5,320 nt of DNA from Alphaproteobacteria bacterium (GTDB taxonomy: Bacteria > Pseudomonadota > Alphaproteobacteria > 16-39-46). The notes below the pieces were generated by a model that worked only from the letters and a program-made list of their open reading frames with translations, did no database searches and had not been told where the DNA came from. Shown here in pieces: positions 4,221 to 5,320 of the stretch; within the stretch, counting starts at the first letter, position 1, and each line of letters starts with the position of its first letter. The position numbers and the translations under genes are program-made. Location of the stretch: NCBI GenBank assembly GCA_947497675.1, contig CANMHY010000076.1:1-5320 (forward strand), written 5' to 3'.

Positions 4221-5320
4221 GCCTTCAGCCCCTTTATTTTGTATCATTGCAGGAGAGCCTTCTGGTGACCTCTTGGGGTGTTTTCTCATGCGGGCTTTGA
4301 AACAGATTTTCCCTGACGTTCAGTTTGAAGGCGTGGGAGGACCCTTAATGTGTGAAGAGGGAATGAAAAGTCTTTTTCCCATGGAAGATTTAACGGTCAT
4401 GGGGGTGATGGAAGTTCTCCCTAAGGCCTTTAATGTTTTGAAAAAAGTGAAAGAAGTTGCACGTTATGTTATTCAAACAGAGCCCAGTGCGCTTATTACC
4501 ATTGATGCCCCTGCCTTTAGCTTTCGGGTGGGGCGAGCCCTTCGAACTTTAGAAAAAACGCAAAAAATGCCGCCTCTTCCTCATATCCATTATGGGGCCC
4601 CCACAGTTTGGGCGTGGCGCCCAAAAAGAGCCGAAAAAATATCCCAATTTTTAACGCATCTTTTAACGCTCTTTGATTTTGAACCGCCTTATTTCTTAAA
4701 GGAAGGACTTCCAACTACCTTTGTTGGACATCCCATTTTAGAAGGGGGATATGATCAAGGAGATGCCCGGCGCGTGCGCGATGCTTCTGGTATTCCAAAA
4801 GCGCTCCCTTTGATTTGTGCGTTGCCTGGCAGCCGTGTGGGAGAGGTCTTAAAGCTTCTTCCTGTTTTTTTAGAAACTTTTCAAAAACTATCTCTTAAAA
4901 TTCCAGAATTTGGTGTTGTTCTTCCAACCCTTCCTTTTTTAAAGCCTTTGATTGAGAAAATTCTTCAAAAAACCCCTGGCAATTTTCCAATTTGGGTCAT
5001 TGCAGGCGAAAACACTAAAAAAGATGCTTTTGCAGCCTCTCAAATTGCGCTTGCAGCCTCTGGAACGGTGGCGTTAGAGCTTGCAGCCGCGAACGTTCCC
5101 ATGGTGATTTCTTACAAGACAAGTTGGTTTACAGCTCTGATTGTGCGCCAGATGATCAAAATACCGTATGTATCGATGCCCAATATCCTTTTAAAGAAAC
5201 ACGTTGTTCCTGAGTTTATTCAAGAGGCTTGTCAGGCAGATATATTGTGTACCGCCTTAGAAAATCTCTTTAAAAACAAAAAACTGCAAGAAGATCAGAA
5301 AAAAGCCTTTAAGCTTGTTC
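4183..5320 (+). CDS. lpxB: Lipid-A-disaccharide synthase LpxB, 3' end outside window
   Basis: Membrane-associated GT19 glycosyltransferase that joins UDP-2,3-diacylglucosamine to lipid X, giving tetraacyl-disaccharide-1-phosphate. Numbered from TTG 4183: IAGEPSGDLLG (22-32), GVGGP, IDAP with Asp108, HYGAPTVWAWRPKRA (136-150), FVGHPI, LPGSRVGEV (214-222), ASGTVALELAAANVPMV (from 292) and YVSMPNILL (from 329). Asp108, Arg218 and Asn334 probably match E. coli residues 98, 201 and 316, which mutational work implicates in activity. The frame is open to the window edge. About 380 codons are present of a usual 380-400, so only a short C-terminal piece is missing. The start is uncertain because no in-frame ATG precedes the GEPSGD motif. 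Options are TTG 4183 (chosen, AAGGA 10 nt upstream, 38-bp overlap with lpxI), TTG 4177, or AUA 4201, which follows a far better ribosome site and would give MKKSRPKP. Confidence 0.95.
   Translation, partial: MGGRKKIKKSRPKPSAPLFCIIAGEPSGDLLGCFLMRALKQIFPDVQFEGVGGPLMCEEGMKSLFPMEDLTVMGVMEVLPKAFNVLKKVKEVARYVIQTEPSALITIDAPAFSFRVGRALRTLEKTQKMPPLPHIHYGAPTVWAWRPKRAEKISQFLTHLLTLFDFEPPYFLKEGLPTTFVGHPILEGGYDQGDARRVRDASGIPKALPLICALPGSRVGEVLKLLPVFLETFQKLSLKIPEFGVVLPTLPFLKPLIEKILQKTPGNFPIWVIAGENTKKDAFAASQIALAASGTVALELAAANVPMVISYKTSWFTALIVRQMIKIPYVSMPNILLKKHVVPEFIQEACQADILCTALENLFKNKKLQEDQKKAFKLV
4189..4194 (+). promoter_or_regulatory. Strong Shine-Dalgarno GGGAGG facing an AUA codon of lpxB
   Basis: GGGAGG lies inside the 3' end of lpxI, and exactly 6 nt later comes ATA (4201-4203), in frame with lpxB and followed by AAA AAA TCG. 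This is the spacing expected of the true lpxB start, but the codon is AUA instead of AUG. Either AUA is used, a G has changed to A, or initiation occurs at TTG 4183. Confidence 0.5.

Overview
The window carries most of the lipid A (Raetz pathway) cluster of a Gram-negative bacterium, in the order lpxD, [reverse-strand small gene], fabZ, lpxA, lpxI, lpxB. The lpxD-fabZ-lpxA-lpxI-lpxB order, the use of LpxI rather than LpxH, and an LpxD N-terminus beginning MADSRF..GPFSL point to an alphaproteobacterium. The moderately AT-rich composition, A/T-ending codons and A-rich tracts recall intracellular or Holosporales-like lineages. That placement is inference, not something the sequence proves.

Layout. 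Bases 2-1078 hold a complete lpxD on the + strand. Converging on it, 24 bp past its stop, is a 155-aa reverse-strand ORF (1103-1570) for an unrecognised protein with a signal-peptide-like start, a Gly/Cys-rich hydrophobic segment and a polar tail. Bases 1571-2014 are non-coding as far as can be judged. They contain a candidate promoter for the reverse gene and several short palindromes, two of them side by side just upstream of fabZ. From 2015 to the window end, fabZ, lpxA, lpxI and lpxB are packed as one + strand operon with gaps of 2 and 8 bp and then an overlap or near-overlap. lpxB runs off the right edge, probably lacking only its last few dozen residues.

How the genes work together. LpxA adds the first 3-hydroxyacyl chain to UDP-GlcNAc. 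LpxC, which is not in this window, deacetylates the product. LpxD adds the second acyl chain, LpxI removes UMP to give lipid X, and LpxB joins lipid X to UDP-diacylglucosamine to give the disaccharide-1-phosphate. FabZ dehydrates the same 3-hydroxyacyl-ACP pool that LpxA and LpxD draw on, so it sits at the branch between phospholipid and lipid A synthesis.

The main oddities are: the cluster is split by an opposing orphan gene and a long palindrome-rich spacer; lpxB has no in-frame ATG at a usable place, with its best Shine-Dalgarno sequence pointing at an AUA codon; LpxD has lost a usually conserved His in its beta-helix next to a T8 tract; and the orphan protein is Cys-rich and looks exported. 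I found no convincing mobile element, RNA gene, CRISPR array or clearly new multi-gene system.
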